A DNA stretch of 64,000 nucleotides from Gemmatimonadaceae bacterium (GTDB lineage: Bacteria > Gemmatimonadota > Gemmatimonadetes > Gemmatimonadales > Gemmatimonadaceae), in contig JAUQWM010000033.1 of assembly GCA_030835125.1 (NCBI GenBank), forward strand, positions 161,009 through 225,008, read 5' to 3'. Under the pieces are notes generated by a model. It had not been told where the DNA came from, did no database searches, and worked only from the letters and a program-made list of their open reading frames with translations. Shown here piece by piece: positions 9,085 through 17,800 of the stretch. Positions within the stretch are counted from its first letter, which is position 1. Each line of letters opens with the position of its first letter. The translations under genes were made by a program, and so were the position numbers.

Positions 9085-10427
9085 CTCATGCCTGACGCGA
9101 CGGCGTCAGCGAGCGGCGGAGACGGCGGCGGTGCGCGCAGCAGCATCCGGTAGTGATCCTGATGCTCGGCGGGAATCACCGGGAGCAGGTCGAGCAGCGA
9201 CCGCCGCAGTGCGCTGTCGGCTCCGACCCGCTGCTGCACGCCCGCGTCCTCCAGCAGCCGGAAGAGCGCGTTGACGAGCCGCTCACGCGCCACCGAATCC
9301 GACAGGGGACGGGAAAGCGTGTCGGCAAGCATGGCGACGGAATCCGGAGTGGCGCGATGCGCCGCGTGTTCGTCGTGGGCTCCCGGCCTCATGACCGCGC
9401 CGAGCTCCACGGTCGGCTTCGGTGGCATCGCCATCACGCCGACGACCGGCCCACCCTGGTTCTCGACCCCCATCGCCTGCGCCATACCCAGCCAGGCCTC
9501 CCGGGTCATTACCTCGGTGGTGTCGTCCCGGTACCGCGCCGCGGCCAGCAGGATCTCCGCTCGCTTCCGGTTCCTCGGCACCGCATCGTTGGCGAGGATG
9601 TCGGAGATGACGTCGTGCATGCTGTGCAGGTTGTCGAAGATCGCCGCCGCATCGGAGTAACGACGCGTGAACGCCGGCGCGATCGCCGGCGTCATCGGCA
9701 TCACGTACGGCATCGTCCGCGGCGCATCGTGCAGCATCTGGCGGAACCGCGACACCGCGGCAGCCACGAGCGACGAACGCTCGTCAGGCGTCCGTCCTGC
9801 CAGCAGGGCATCGTAGAGCCCTACCTGCATCCAGTGATACGCCCAGATCAGGCCATTGAACTTCGGGTACTTCCGGCGGAACGCCAGCGAATAGGGCTGG
9901 CCTTCCATGAGCGACATGCCCTTGGGCTGTACACTGAACGCAAGGTCGGGGCGACTCCGGTAGTACGCGACCAGGCGCGCGACCTCCCGGTCACGCTGCG
10001 CCTCATCCAGGCGGTTGTCGGCCAGCACGTCGTAGATCTGGCGATGCAGGATGTGCGCCCACTCGAACATCGCCTTCGCCTCCGGTGCGAGGCGGCTGTA
10101 CTGCGGTGCGATGGCCGCTTCCTCCAGGGGGAGCCGAGGCGGGTTCACGAGGAGTCGTCGGGTGATGAAGGCGTACTCGTTGTCCTCGAGCACCGACGCA
10201 GGCGCCGATCGCCTGGCCCACAGGACCTCGTAGAGGATCGCGTGGCCATAGTCGAACGCATTGAACAGGCGGTCGGCACCCGGGTGCTCGGCGCGAAAGA
10301 CCCAGTTGTGGGACGCCGGCAGGTAGAATTGCTCGTCCACCGTCGTCCACTGTGCCTCGGCGCTCACCGACACCGCGGTCGCCAGGAGGCTGGCGCCGAG
10401 CAGGCAGGGCAAGGGAATGCGCGTCAT
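9081..10427 (-). CDS. Secreted protein of unknown family in the copper island
   Basis: I do not recognise the family. The ATG at 10427 has GGGAGG just upstream, overlaps the previous stop (ATGA), and gives 448 residues with a signal peptide ending near VSVSAEAQ. The mature chain is mostly helical and rich in Trp, Tyr and His. Conserved-looking stretches include HNWVFRAEHPGADRLFNAFD, DYGHAILYEVLW, FEWAHILHRQIYDVL, IWAYHWMQVGLYDALL and DNLHSMHDVISDILAND. A late segment (MRPGAHDEHAAHRATPD) is His-rich. The repeated His in helices looks like an internal metal or haem site. It sits between the outer-membrane barrel and copCD with 4-bp overlaps on both sides, so it probably acts with them on periplasmic copper. 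Confidence 0.75.
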   Translation of the reverse strand: MTRIPLPCLLGASLLATAVSVSAEAQWTTVDEQFYLPASHNWVFRAEHPGADRLFNAFDYGHAILYEVLWARRSAPASVLEDNEYAFITRRLLVNPPRLPLEEAAIAPQYSRLAPEAKAMFEWAHILHRQIYDVLADNRLDEAQRDREVARLVAYYRSRPDLAFSVQPKGMSLMEGQPYSLAFRRKYPKFNGLIWAYHWMQVGLYDALLAGRTPDERSSLVAAAVSRFRQMLHDAPRTMPYVMPMTPAIAPAFTRRYSDAAAIFDNLHSMHDVISDILANDAVPRNRKRAEILLAAARYRDDTTEVMTREAWLGMAQAMGVENQGGPVVGVMAMPPKPTVELGAVMRPGAHDEHAAHRATPDSVAMLADTLSRPLSDSVARERLVNALFRLLEDAGVQQRVGADSALRRSLLDLLPVIPAEHQDHYRMLLRAPPPSPPLADAVASGMR

Positions 10428-11251
10428 CAGCGACCTCCCGGCATCAGTCGCAGGAAGCCAAAGGCCCGCGCCGCGCCAGCCGTCAGCGACCACTCACGGT
10501 CGTCGCCGAGTGACCGACCGAGGCCTGCGTCGAACGCCCAGGTGGGACTGGCCTGCCAGCGAACTCCGGTGGCTGCGCGCCATTCGACGTCCGCCCCCTC
10601 GTGGATCGGTAGGGCCGCCACGACCTCGGCGCCGACCAGGAGCGAACGCAACGGCAGGGCACGATCGACCGCCATGCCTAACGTCCAGCGCGGCAGCTCG
10701 TCCTCGCCGGGCCGGAGGTCCTGGCCTGGCGCGATCGACGACCCCGGAGTGGCGTCCGCGTTCAGGTGGACCCGGCCGATGGGCGTCGTCCGCGTGAGGA
10801 TCGCGCCGAGCGTGGCGCGGGTGCGCCGCGGCCCGTAGTCCCCCGCGGGGATGGCCACGGCGACGCTGACCGCGAGGGCCGGGATGCCGAGCGTCTCCAC
10901 GTTGAGCGCATGGAGCACGGAGACGTGGACGGCGCCGACCCCGGTGCGCGAGCCGTCACCGATGCCTTCCGCGATGTACAGCGGGAGCCCGATCTCGAGC
11001 TGCGTGCGCGGGAGCACGCCGTAGGCGATCTCCGGTTCCACCGACCACAGCACGCGCGCGCCCGGTGAACGCTCCCACCGCAGCGGCGCCGCCTGGAGCT
11101 CGAACGCGTACCGCTCGATCGCCGTGGCGTCCTGCACGTGCAATGGCCGGCCGCGATCGGTGTTGAAATAGTCCGTCTGTGCACCGGCAACGGCCGGCAG
11201 CAGCAGCACGCCGGCAGCCAGCGACCGGCGCGCGGCATCGATGATGCGCAT
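10427..11251 (-). CDS. Outer-membrane beta-barrel protein of the copper island
   Basis: The 274-residue product starts at the ATG at 11251 (signal peptide MRIIDAARRSLAAGVLLLPA, cut near VAGAQ); the longer track ORF has no signal. Alternating short strands such as RVLWSVEPEIAYGVLPRTQL, LEIGLPLYIAEG and WAFDAGLGRSLGDDREWSLT, together with a C terminus ending in hydrophobic/aromatic residues, fit a transporter-type outer-membrane barrel (MetA-pathway/OmpW-like). Its stop overlaps the next start by 4 bp. It may pass copper or a chelate across the outer membrane, or serve only as a structural partner of the downstream secreted protein. The substrate is unknown. Confidence 0.65.
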   Translation of the reverse strand: MRIIDAARRSLAAGVLLLPAVAGAQTDYFNTDRGRPLHVQDATAIERYAFELQAAPLRWERSPGARVLWSVEPEIAYGVLPRTQLEIGLPLYIAEGIGDGSRTGVGAVHVSVLHALNVETLGIPALAVSVAVAIPAGDYGPRRTRATLGAILTRTTPIGRVHLNADATPGSSIAPGQDLRPGEDELPRWTLGMAVDRALPLRSLLVGAEVVAALPIHEGADVEWRAATGVRWQASPTWAFDAGLGRSLGDDREWSLTAGAARAFGFLRLMPGGR

Positions 11252-11277
11252 GCAACGTCCCCCGTCATGAGTGGTGG

Positions 11278-11296
11278 CCGGCGCCATCGGCGCCGG
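11278..11296. repeat. Perfect 8-bp inverted repeat between two copper-island genes
   Basis: CCGGCGCC and GGCGCCGG are separated by ATC, 27 bp upstream of the start at 11251. No T-run follows on the minus strand. It may be a leader hairpin that separates the two parts of the operon. Confidence 0.5.
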
Positions 11297-11345
11297 CGAA
11301 CGAGAACCGGCATCGCACCGCGACAGCGATGCGAGCGGAAGCTCG

Positions 11346-11714
11346 TCAGGCCCTCGGAGGGGGCAGCTCGGGGGCCGGTGCCGGCGACGGCGGCAGGTGA
11401 TCCGACACGGCCAGCAGGCGATCCGCGCGCGGCGCCGGACCCGGCACAAGGCCGAGCGGCGTGATGTCGACCGCGATCACGCACGGTCCCATCGTCAGGC
11501 AGGTCGGCGCCGGAGACTGGTGATCCGGCGCTGGAGCCGGTTCCCGGGGCGACGAATGATCCGCCACGTGCCCGTCGTGCGCCCCGCCCCCGTTTGCGGA
11601 CGCCGTCGCCACACCCTCGTGGCCACCCGGCCCCAGCGGACAACTCCAGCCACCCTGGGCGAACACCAGGTTGGCCAAGGCAAGCAATCCGAGGGCGGCA
11701 ATCACGCGGCGCAT
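11346..11714 (-). CDS. Small secreted His-rich protein with CLTM-x2-C motif
   Basis: This 122-residue protein has a signal peptide (MRRVIAALGLLALANLVFAQ) and a mature part with many His and Pro residues (GGHEGV, GGGAHDGHVADHSSP, PDHQSP), then PTCLTMGPCVIAVDITPLG and a Pro-rich end. The CLTM-x2-C segment and the His-rich stretch are shared with the protein at 6713-7087. The metal-ligand composition and location next to csoR suggest a periplasmic copper-binding peptide. No named family is recognised. Heptamer repeats lie between this gene and csoR. Confidence 0.65.
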   Translation of the reverse strand: MRRVIAALGLLALANLVFAQGGWSCPLGPGGHEGVATASANGGGAHDGHVADHSSPREPAPAPDHQSPAPTCLTMGPCVIAVDITPLGLVPGPAPRADRLLAVSDHLPPSPAPAPELPPPRA

Positions 11715-11753
11715 GCGCTCAATCTACTGTTTCGAAGCCCGAAAGATCGAGTC

Positions 11754-11781
11754 TCTCAACTCTCAACTCCCAACTCTCACC
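11754..11781. repeat. Tandem heptamer repeat (TCTCAAC)n at the end of csoR
   Basis: Four near-identical 7-mers follow one another: TCTCAAC, TCTCAAC, TCCCAAC, TCTCACC. They reach into the last codons and stop of csoR. The same heptamer in reverse (GAGTTGA) recurs at 63,947-64,000. Confidence 0.85.
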
Positions 11782-12157
11782 TGATACTCCTGTACATGAG
11801 GTCGATCAGCTCATCGTACATCGGCTCGGCGTGCTCAGGGCCCGCCTTGATCGCGGAAGTCGCGCAGTGCTTCAGGTGGTTGCGCATGAGTTCGCGGCCC
11901 ACGCCGCGCAATGCCTCGTGGACCGAGGAGATCTGCGTCAGGACGTCGGCGCAGTACCGGTCCTCCTCGATCATCTTCTGCAGGCCCCGCACCTGGCCCT
12001 CGATGCGCCGGAGTCGTTTCAGGTTCCGGTCGCGGACGTCCGTGTCGACCGCGACGGCCTTCCGCCCGGTGCTCTCCTGCACGGCGCATCCACACGCACA
12101 CTGAGCGGCTGAATCCGCTGCCATGGGGACCTTCCTGGAATCATGGGTCGTGGTCAT
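11777..12157 (-). CDS. csoR: CsoR-family copper-sensing transcriptional repressor
   Basis: The 126-residue protein is an all-helical DUF156/CsoR repressor that releases DNA when it binds Cu(I). The core runs from NLKRLRRIEGQVRGLQKMIE, through RYCADVLTQISSVHEAL, to ELMRNHLKHCATSAI, and keeps the Cys-His-Cys ligand set (C in RYC, H in RNH, C in KHC). An N-terminal extension with CACGC is not part of the core fold and could hold extra metal. It lies 15 bp after copA in the same direction, so it is probably autoregulated through the copZ promoter, which carries a CsoR-like operator (14,791-14,818). Confidence 0.92.
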   Translation of the reverse strand: MTTTHDSRKVPMAADSAAQCACGCAVQESTGRKAVAVDTDVRDRNLKRLRRIEGQVRGLQKMIEEDRYCADVLTQISSVHEALRGVGRELMRNHLKHCATSAIKAGPEHAEPMYDELIDLMYRSIR

Positions 12158-12172
12158 CTCAAGTCTCCCATC

Positions 12173-14542
12173 TCATCGCCCGAGCCTCAGGCTGTTCGTC
12201 ACCACGCTCACGGAGCTCAACGCCATCGCCGCGCTGGCGAGGATGGGGCTGAGGAGGATGCCCATCGAGGGATAGAGCACACCGGCAGCGATGGGTACGC
12301 CAATCACGTTGTAGACGAACGCCCAGAACAGGTTCTGGCGCATGGTGCGCATCGTGCGGCGCGACAGCGCGATCGCGTCCGCCACGCCGCCAAGGTCGTT
12401 GCGCAGCAGTGCCATGTCACCCGCCTCGATGGCCACGTCGGTGCCGCTGCCCATCGCGACGCCGACGTCGGCGCCGGCGAGCGCGGGTGCATCATTGATG
12501 CCATCGCCGGCCATGATCACGACGCGCCCCGCGCCCTGCAACTCACGCACGGTGTCCACCTTGCCCTGGGGCAGCACGCCCGCGACGACGCGATCGATCC
12601 CCACCTCGCCAGCGACGGCCTGCGCCGTGGCGGCGATGTCACCCGTCAACAGCACCACGTCCAGTCCCATCGCCTTCAGGCGTCGCACCGCGGCCGCCGA
12701 CGTCGGACGCACCGGATCGGCGATGGCGACCGCGCCGGCCAGCTCCCCGTCGACATCGGCATAGACGACGGTCTGCGCCTGACGAGCGCGCTCCGCCGCC
12801 CACCCGGCCAGGGCGTCGACGCCGATCCCCCACTGCGCCATCATCGTGGCGCTGCCGACGACCACCGCGCGGCCGTCCACGGTGCCCGTCACGCCGCGGC
12901 CGGTATCCGACGAAAACCCTTCCACCGGCGACAATCGCAGCCCCCGCGAGGCCGCCGAGCCGGCGATGGCGGCGGCCAGCGGGTGCTCCGACACCTGCTC
13001 CAGCGAACCGACCACCCTTAACAACTCGTCAGGCGACCAGGTGCCGAGCGCCTCCACCGCCACCACGGCGGGACGCCCCTCGGTCACCGTGCCCGTCTTG
13101 TCGATGACCACGGTGTCGGCGCGCGCGGCCCGTTCCAGCGACTCGCCTCCCTTGATGAGCACGCCCATCTTCGCGCCCTGCCCCGTCGCCACCATGACGG
13201 CGGTCGGCACGGCAAGCCCCATCGCGCACGGGCAGGCGATGATCAGCACCGAGACTGCCGCGGTGAAGGCACGCAGCACCGGCGCGGTGTCCGCCAGGAA
13301 GTACCAGGTGATGAACGTGATGGCGGAGATCACGATGATCGTCGGCACGAACACGGCGCTCACCCGGTCGGCCAGCCGCTGGATGGGAGCGCGCGATCCC
13401 TGGGCGTCGCGCATGAGGCGCACGATGCGCGACAGGACGCTGGCGGAGCCAAGCGTCGTGGCGCGATAGGCAAGGCTCCCGGTCCCGTTGATGGTGCCGC
13501 CGATGACCCGATCCCCTGCGGTCCGGCTCACCGGCATCGGTTCGCCCGTCAGCATCGACTCGTCGATCGCGCTCGCTCCCTGCTCGACGACCCCGTCCAC
13601 GGGCAGGCGCTCCCCCGGCCTGACGACGACGAGGTCGCCCTCCATGACGTCGTCGAGCGCGACATCCCGGTCGCCGTCCGCACGGCGCACGCGCGCGATC
13701 GACGGGCGCAGCCCGATAAGCGCCCGGATCGCCTTCGACGTGCCGGCCTTGGCGCGCGCCTCGAGCGCGTTCCCGCCAAGGATGAACGCGATGATGATGA
13801 TGACCGCTTCGTAGTACACGTCAGGCGCCATGCCCCGCTCGATGAACAGGCCGGGCGCGGCGGTCGCCACCATCGAGAAGAGGAACGCCGACCCGGTCCC
13901 GATCGCGATGAGCGTGTTCATGTCGCTCGAGCCATGGCGCAGCGCCTTCCACGCCCTGACGTAGAAATGCCGCCCGGCCCACATCATCACGATCGCGGTG
14001 AGGACGAGGAGTCCCCACGAGAGGGTCGCCGCCGGGATCGCGTAGAGCCATGGAAAGACGACGCGCAGGCCCGGATCGAGGCGTTCCATCGTCCAGCGCA
14101 TGAAGGGATCCGACGTGCCGGCGCCGTGGTGCGCATTCGCGGCCATGAGCGGCATCGAGGCCAGCATGGCGACCGCTCCGGCCGCCAGGGCAATCAGGGC
14201 CTTCCGCCTGAGGACCTGCATTTCCTCGACGCGGGCGGCCTCCTGTGCCTCCTGTTCCTCCACCGCACCCCGCTCATCCAGCGGCAACTCGGCGCCGTAG
14301 CCGCTGTCCCGGATGAGCTCGACCAGGTGGTTCGCCGGCACGACACCGGGATCGAAGCGCACCGTGGCCGTGTTAGTCATCAGGCTGACCGTGGCCTGGT
14401 CCACTCCCTCCGTTCGCTCCAGCACGCGCTGCACCCTGGCCTGGCAGGCTGCGCAGGTCATCCCCGTGACGGGAATGTTCAGCCGGGTCGAGCGCGCGGG
14501 CGGCGCGGGCTTCACGGCCATGCCGCCCCTCGGGCCTGCCAT
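12173..14542 (-). CDS. copA: Cu(I)-exporting P1B-type ATPase CopA
   Basis: The 789-residue ATPase uses ATP to pump cytoplasmic Cu(I) out. It has one N-terminal HMA domain with GMTCAACQ, eight membrane spans, the TM6 CPC motif ([13 protein letters not shown]), the phosphorylation motif DKTGT, and the hinge [21 protein letters not shown] prefer the ATG at 14542, one base past the copZ stop, over the track start at 14620, which would overlap copZ almost fully. A weak GAGGT lies 8 nt upstream. Another ATG seven codons later is possible. A His-containing luminal loop (NAHHGAG) precedes the TM3 region. Confidence 0.95.
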   Translation of the reverse strand: MAGPRGGMAVKPAPPARSTRLNIPVTGMTCAACQARVQRVLERTEGVDQATVSLMTNTATVRFDPGVVPANHLVELIRDSGYGAELPLDERGAVEEQEAQEAARVEEMQVLRRKALIALAAGAVAMLASMPLMAANAHHGAGTSDPFMRWTMERLDPGLRVVFPWLYAIPAATLSWGLLVLTAIVMMWAGRHFYVRAWKALRHGSSDMNTLIAIGTGSAFLFSMVATAAPGLFIERGMAPDVYYEAVIIIIAFILGGNALEARAKAGTSKAIRALIGLRPSIARVRRADGDRDVALDDVMEGDLVVVRPGERLPVDGVVEQGASAIDESMLTGEPMPVSRTAGDRVIGGTINGTGSLAYRATTLGSASVLSRIVRLMRDAQGSRAPIQRLADRVSAVFVPTIIVISAITFITWYFLADTAPVLRAFTAAVSVLIIACPCAMGLAVPTAVMVATGQGAKMGVLIKGGESLERAARADTVVIDKTGTVTEGRPAVVAVEALGTWSPDELLRVVGSLEQVSEHPLAAAIAGSAASRGLRLSPVEGFSSDTGRGVTGTVDGRAVVVGSATMMAQWGIGVDALAGWAAERARQAQTVVYADVDGELAGAVAIADPVRPTSAAAVRRLKAMGLDVVLLTGDIAATAQAVAGEVGIDRVVAGVLPQGKVDTVRELQGAGRVVIMAGDGINDAPALAGADVGVAMGSGTDVAIEAGDMALLRNDLGGVADAIALSRRTMRTMRQNLFWAFVYNVIGVPIAAGVLYPSMGILLSPILASAAMALSSVSVVTNSLRLGR

Positions 14543-14543
14543 G

Positions 14544-14753
14544 TCAGGCGACCTCGCTCGCTGCGTAGCCGGCGTCCGCGACCGCGTCCACCAGATCACC
14601 GACGGTCGTCGTGTCTTCATCGAAGGTGACCGACGCGGACCCGATCTTCACGTCGTCGACCTTCACTCCCGGGACGGCGCCGAGCGCCTCGCGGACGGCA
14701 TGCACGCAGTGTCCGCAGCTCATCCCGGAGACTTCGAGCTTCAGCTGTTTCAT
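14544..14753 (-). CDS. copZ: CopZ-type copper chaperone
   Basis: The 69-residue protein is a single HMA (ferredoxin-like) domain with the Cu(I)-binding motif GMSCGHC at residues 10-16 and the usual ending [11 protein letters not shown]. It would carry Cu(I) to the HMA domain of CopA or to CsoR. It is the first gene of the island and follows the only clear promoter. No good Shine-Dalgarno is visible before the ATG. Confidence 0.93.
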   Translation of the reverse strand: MKQLKLEVSGMSCGHCVHAVREALGAVPGVKVDDVKIGSASVTFDEDTTTVGDLVDAVADAGYAASEVA

Positions 14754-14790
14754 GGCTTGTTGGGTGAGGGGTTGCCGATAGCTCCACCAA

Positions 14791-14818
14791 GCTATATACC
14801 CCCTCCCCCTATCTGCAA
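14791..14818 (-). promoter_or_regulatory. copZ promoter with CsoR-like C/G-tract operator in the spacer
   Basis: On the minus strand I read TTGCAG (-35), a 16-nt spacer ATAGGGGGAGGGGGTA, and TATAGC (-10). CsoR/RcnR-family repressors bind G/C-tracts flanked by A/T, and here the tract lies exactly between -35 and -10, where binding would block RNA polymerase. The site is upstream of copZ-copA-csoR. The assignment rests on sequence form and context only. Confidence 0.65.
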
Positions 14819-14834
14819 GCCCGGGAATCCCCGG

Positions 14835-15095
14835 TCATCCGTCGGTGAATCCCGCCTGGCTGAGGACGTGCATGACCCGCGACCGCACGGCGGGCGGCAT
14901 GAGTCGGCGGGCCCGGGCGTCGCGCAGAGCCGCGAGAAAGCGGCGGCCGAAGTCGGCGTGCGGCAGGCAGGCCTGGCACGTCTCGAGGTGGCGCCGCACG
15001 TCGTTCATCCGGGGTTCGTCCAGCTCCCCGTCGAGATAGTCCCAGAGTTGGCGGACCGCCGAGGTGCAGTCGATCGAGCGCGCGTCGTCAGGCAT
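14835..15095 (-). CDS. Zinc-binding anti-sigma factor (ZAS / zf-HC2)
   Basis: The 86-residue soluble protein has the ZAS pattern: DCTSAVRQLWDYLDGELDE, then HLETCQAC with His-x3-Cys-x2-Cys. Such small soluble anti-sigmas (RsrA-like) hold their sigma factor through zinc and release it on thiol oxidation. The start at 15095 (MPDDARS) overlaps the sigma-factor stop by 8 bp; the track ORF begins far upstream inside the sigma gene in another frame. No membrane span is present, so a cytoplasmic redox signal is more likely than an envelope signal. Confidence 0.85.
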   Translation of the reverse strand: MPDDARSIDCTSAVRQLWDYLDGELDEPRMNDVRRHLETCQACLPHADFGRRFLAALRDARARRLMPPAVRSRVMHVLSQAGFTDG

Positions 15096-15684
15096 GTCGC
15101 CCCCCGTGGCCGGCGCCGCCGTGGATGCCGGCGTCCAGGGCATGAAGCCGGAGTTGTTCCTGGAGTTGGCGCCGTGCGCGAAACAGGCGTGAGCGCACGG
15201 TCCCGATCGGGACGCCGAGGATGCCAGCCGCCGCCTCGTACGACTGGTCCTCGATGTCGACGAGTTGCACGGTCGCCCGGAAGGGCTCATCGAGGCTGTC
15301 GAGGGCGCGGTCGAGCGCGGGGCCCAGGTCCAGCGTGGCCAGGAGGCGGTCGGTGCCGTCGTCAATCATGGCCCGATGGTCCCTTGCGGCGGCGACGGAT
15401 TCGGCATCGCCGTCGATCACGTCGACTTCGTGCCGCGAACGCTGGTGCGCTCGCAGGAAGGCATTCCGGCAGATCGTGAAGAGCCAGCGACGGCAATCGC
15501 TGCCGGGCTCGAACGTATGCCACGACCGGTAGGCACGAAGGTACGTCTCCTGGACGATGTCCTGCGCGTCGGCCGGGTCGCGGGTGAGGGAGAGCGCGAA
15601 GCGGTAGACGTCATCCATCCACGGGATGGCATCACGCGCGAAGCCCTCGTCCTTCGCCTTGCCGTCGGCGCGTGGATCCGACAT
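15088..15684 (-). CDS. ECF sigma factor (SigR-like)
   Basis: This is a 198-residue sigma-70 family ECF factor. Region 2 has DAQDIVQETYLRAYRSW and CRRWLFTICRNAFL; region 4 has LVDIEDQSYEAAAGILGVP and GTVRSRLFRARRQL. It is coupled to a ZAS anti-sigma by an 8-bp overlap, the layout of SigR/RsrA thiol-stress modules. I favour the ATG at 15684; the track uses a GTG 45 bp upstream. A GGGAAC sequence lies upstream (near 15,715) and could be part of a self-controlled ECF promoter, but I do not find a well-spaced -10. Confidence 0.88.
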   Translation of the reverse strand: MSDPRADGKAKDEGFARDAIPWMDDVYRFALSLTRDPADAQDIVQETYLRAYRSWHTFEPGSDCRRWLFTICRNAFLRAHQRSRHEVDVIDGDAESVAAARDHRAMIDDGTDRLLATLDLGPALDRALDSLDEPFRATVQLVDIEDQSYEAAAGILGVPIGTVRSRLFRARRQLQEQLRLHALDAGIHGGAGHGGRHA

Positions 15685-15815
15685 CACAACCAAGCCATCT
15701 GAGGAGGCATTTGTTCCCGGGACTGCCACTGGGGACCGGTAAAGTGGGAAGGCGCAGCCGGATTCGGGAGTCCCCGCGCCTCACCGCCGGCGCCGCCATC
15801 GGGTAAGTTCACCGC

Positions 15816-16451
15816 ATGTCGCCCGCCGACCTTCGCCGCGAGTACGCCATGGCCGCGCTCGATGTCGCGGACGTGAAGCCCGACCCGCTCGACCAGTTTC
15901 GTCACTGGTTCCACGATGCCCAGGCCGCCGGGGTGCGCGAGCCGAACGCGATGACCCTGGCCACGGCCACGCCCGGTGGCCGGCCTTCGGCGCGCATCGT
16001 CCTGCTGAAGACGATCGACCACCGCGGGTTCGGGTTCTTCACCGACTACCGCAGCCGCAAGGCCGCCGAACTGGACCGCAACCCGCAGGCGGCGCTGGTC
16101 TTCGCATGGATGGAACTCGAGCGGCAGGTGAGGATCGAGGGCACGGTCGAGCAGATGGACCGCGAGGAGGCGGCCGCCTACTTCGCGTCGCGCCCGTTAG
16201 GCTCCCGGCACGGGGCGTGGGCGTCCGTGCAGAGCTCGGTGATCCCGGACCGCGCGTGGCTCGAAACCGCGGTGCTGGAGGTGGAGCGCCGTCATCCCGA
16301 CGGCGAGATCCCGCTGCCCTCCCACTGGGGCGGGTTCATCCTCGCGCCGACGATGTGTGAATTCTGGCAGGGACGGCCGAGCCGGCTCCACGACCGGATC
16401 CAGTACCGGATGAGCGCCGGTCAGTGGGTCGTGGAACGGCTCGCCCCGTAA
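15816..16451 (+). CDS. pdxH: Pyridoxamine 5'-phosphate oxidase
   Basis: The 211-residue flavoenzyme makes pyridoxal 5'-phosphate (vitamin B6) from pyridoxine or pyridoxamine phosphate with FMN and oxygen. Family motifs are present: PNAMTLATATPGGRPSARIV and LLKTIDHRGFGFFTDYRSRK near the FMN site, then ASVQSSVI, HWGGFILAP and the C-terminal RLHDRIQYR. The length is typical. It is transcribed divergently from the sigma gene. TAAGTT lies about 7 nt before the ATG with no Shine-Dalgarno, so the mRNA could be almost leaderless. A CGTTAGGC octamer supplies its one TTA codon (PLGS). Confidence 0.96.
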   Translation: MSPADLRREYAMAALDVADVKPDPLDQFRHWFHDAQAAGVREPNAMTLATATPGGRPSARIVLLKTIDHRGFGFFTDYRSRKAAELDRNPQAALVFAWMELERQVRIEGTVEQMDREEAAAYFASRPLGSRHGAWASVQSSVIPDRAWLETAVLEVERRHPDGEIPLPSHWGGFILAPTMCEFWQGRPSRLHDRIQYRMSAGQWVVERLAP

Positions 16452-16482
16452 GCGCGCCTCCGCCGGGGCGGCCGCCCGCCCG

Positions 16483-17394
16483 TCAATACCGCTCCGACTG
16501 CTTCGCTTCCTCGAGAAGCTTCTCGTACGACACCATCCGCGCGGCACTGACATCGCCGCGTGCGACCGCGGCCTGCACGGCGCACGCCGGTTCGTTCAGG
16601 TGACTGCAGTCGGCGAAGCGGCACTCGTCGCGCAGGGCGCGAATCTCCGGGAAGCAATCGTCGAGCCCCTGCGACGGCACGCCCCACATCCCGATCTCCC
16701 GCAGGCCGGGCGTGTCCACGACGAACCCGCCGTCGGGCAGCGGGTGGAGAAAGGCGCCCACGGTGGTGTGTCGTCCCTTGTTCACCGATGCGCTGATCTC
16801 CCCCACGCGCAGCACCAGTCCGGGGTACAGCGCGTTGAGCAACGACGACTTCCCGACCCCCGACGGACCGGTGAACACCGAGGTGCGCCCGACGAGCGCG
16901 GCTCGCAGCGCATCCAGGCCCTTGCCGGTCCGGCAGCTCGTCAGGTGCACGGGATACCCGATCCGTTCATAGGCGCCGAAGAGGCGCAATGCCTCGGCCT
17001 CGTCCGCGAGGTCCACCTTGTTCACCACCACCCGGGCCGCGATCGCATTCGCCTCGGCGATCACCAGGAAGCGGTCGAGCATGGCGGGGTGCGGCTCGGG
17101 CTGCCGCAAGGCGAAGACCGCGACGACCTGGTCCACGTTGGCGACGATGACGCGCTCGCCCCGCGTGCGCGCGGGGTCCCGGCGCGCCAGCCGCGACCGC
17201 CGATGCAGGATCTCGGTGATCGCCCACCCCGACCCCTGCCCGTCCTCGACCAGCACCACCTCGTCACCGACCGCGAGCTTCACGCCGCCCTCATGCTTGA
17301 CGCGCCCGCGCAGCGCGGCCACGACGTCGGCGCCGTCCTCCCGCTGCACGTGCCACGCACCACCGGTGCCGTGGAGGACGACGCCGCGGGTCAC
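16483..17394 (-). CDS. rsgA: Ribosome small-subunit-dependent GTPase A
   Basis: The 303-residue circularly permuted GTPase checks late 30S ribosome assembly. There is an N-terminal OB domain, then VVVNKVDL (G4), the P-loop GPSGVGKSS (G1) and VDTPGLREIG (G3), in the permuted order. The C-terminal zinc region has CRFADCSHLNEPAC. I chose the GTG at 17394, which overlaps the previous stop by 4 bp (GTGA); the track start at 17622 would extend it without family similarity. Confidence 0.95.
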   Translation of the reverse strand: MTRGVVLHGTGGAWHVQREDGADVVAALRGRVKHEGGVKLAVGDEVVLVEDGQGSGWAITEILHRRSRLARRDPARTRGERVIVANVDQVVAVFALRQPEPHPAMLDRFLVIAEANAIAARVVVNKVDLADEAEALRLFGAYERIGYPVHLTSCRTGKGLDALRAALVGRTSVFTGPSGVGKSSLLNALYPGLVLRVGEISASVNKGRHTTVGAFLHPLPDGGFVVDTPGLREIGMWGVPSQGLDDCFPEIRALRDECRFADCSHLNEPACAVQAAVARGDVSAARMVSYEKLLEEAKQSERY

Positions 17395-17783
17395 TCGCCC
17401 TCGTCCTTCATGACATCCCACCATGTCCGCGACGGACGCGGCGCGGCCTGCCGGATGCGGTCGTCGAGGATGGCCTTCACTTCCACCAGCGACATCCTGC
17501 CTAACGCTTCCACGGCCTCCGCCGGCGTCGCCGCGAACGCCAGGAACGGGGTCTCGAGGTGGCCTTCGACGCCCTGGGCGCCCAGCCGGCGCCAGCGGAC
17601 GAAGAGGAAGTAGGCGCCCCACGGCCGGTCGGCGTCGCCGGTCCGGTCGGACTCGATGGCGACACTGTACGACAGGCCGTCGCTTCCCTGGAACGCGGCG
17701 GGTCGGGCATGGACCGCCATGTAGCCGGCGATGGTGGACTCGTCGCCCCGCGAGGGGTCCGGGGGGAGGAACCTGCCGGGCAT
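17391..17783 (-). CDS. Hypothetical protein upstream of rsgA
   Basis: The 130-residue soluble protein is of unknown family. It has a Trp-rich middle (GAYFLFVRWRRLGAQGVEGHLE) and a helical section (ATPAEAVEALGRMSLVEVKAIL) ending near RTWWDVMKDEGE. There is no signal peptide or membrane span. It lies 17 bp after the M14 peptidase and overlaps rsgA, so it is co-transcribed. Its codon pattern matches the neighbours and it contains a GCCTAACG octamer, both supporting a real gene. Confidence 0.7.
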   Translation of the reverse strand: MPGRFLPPDPSRGDESTIAGYMAVHARPAAFQGSDGLSYSVAIESDRTGDADRPWGAYFLFVRWRRLGAQGVEGHLETPFLAFAATPAEAVEALGRMSLVEVKAILDDRIRQAAPRPSRTWWDVMKDEGE

Positions 17784-17800
17784 GAGCGGGACGCCGGCGC

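Noticed and set aside
12143-13021. ORF opposite copA with many His (292 aa)
   Set aside because: The His-rich look comes from reading copA codons backwards. There is no start signal and copA is certain.
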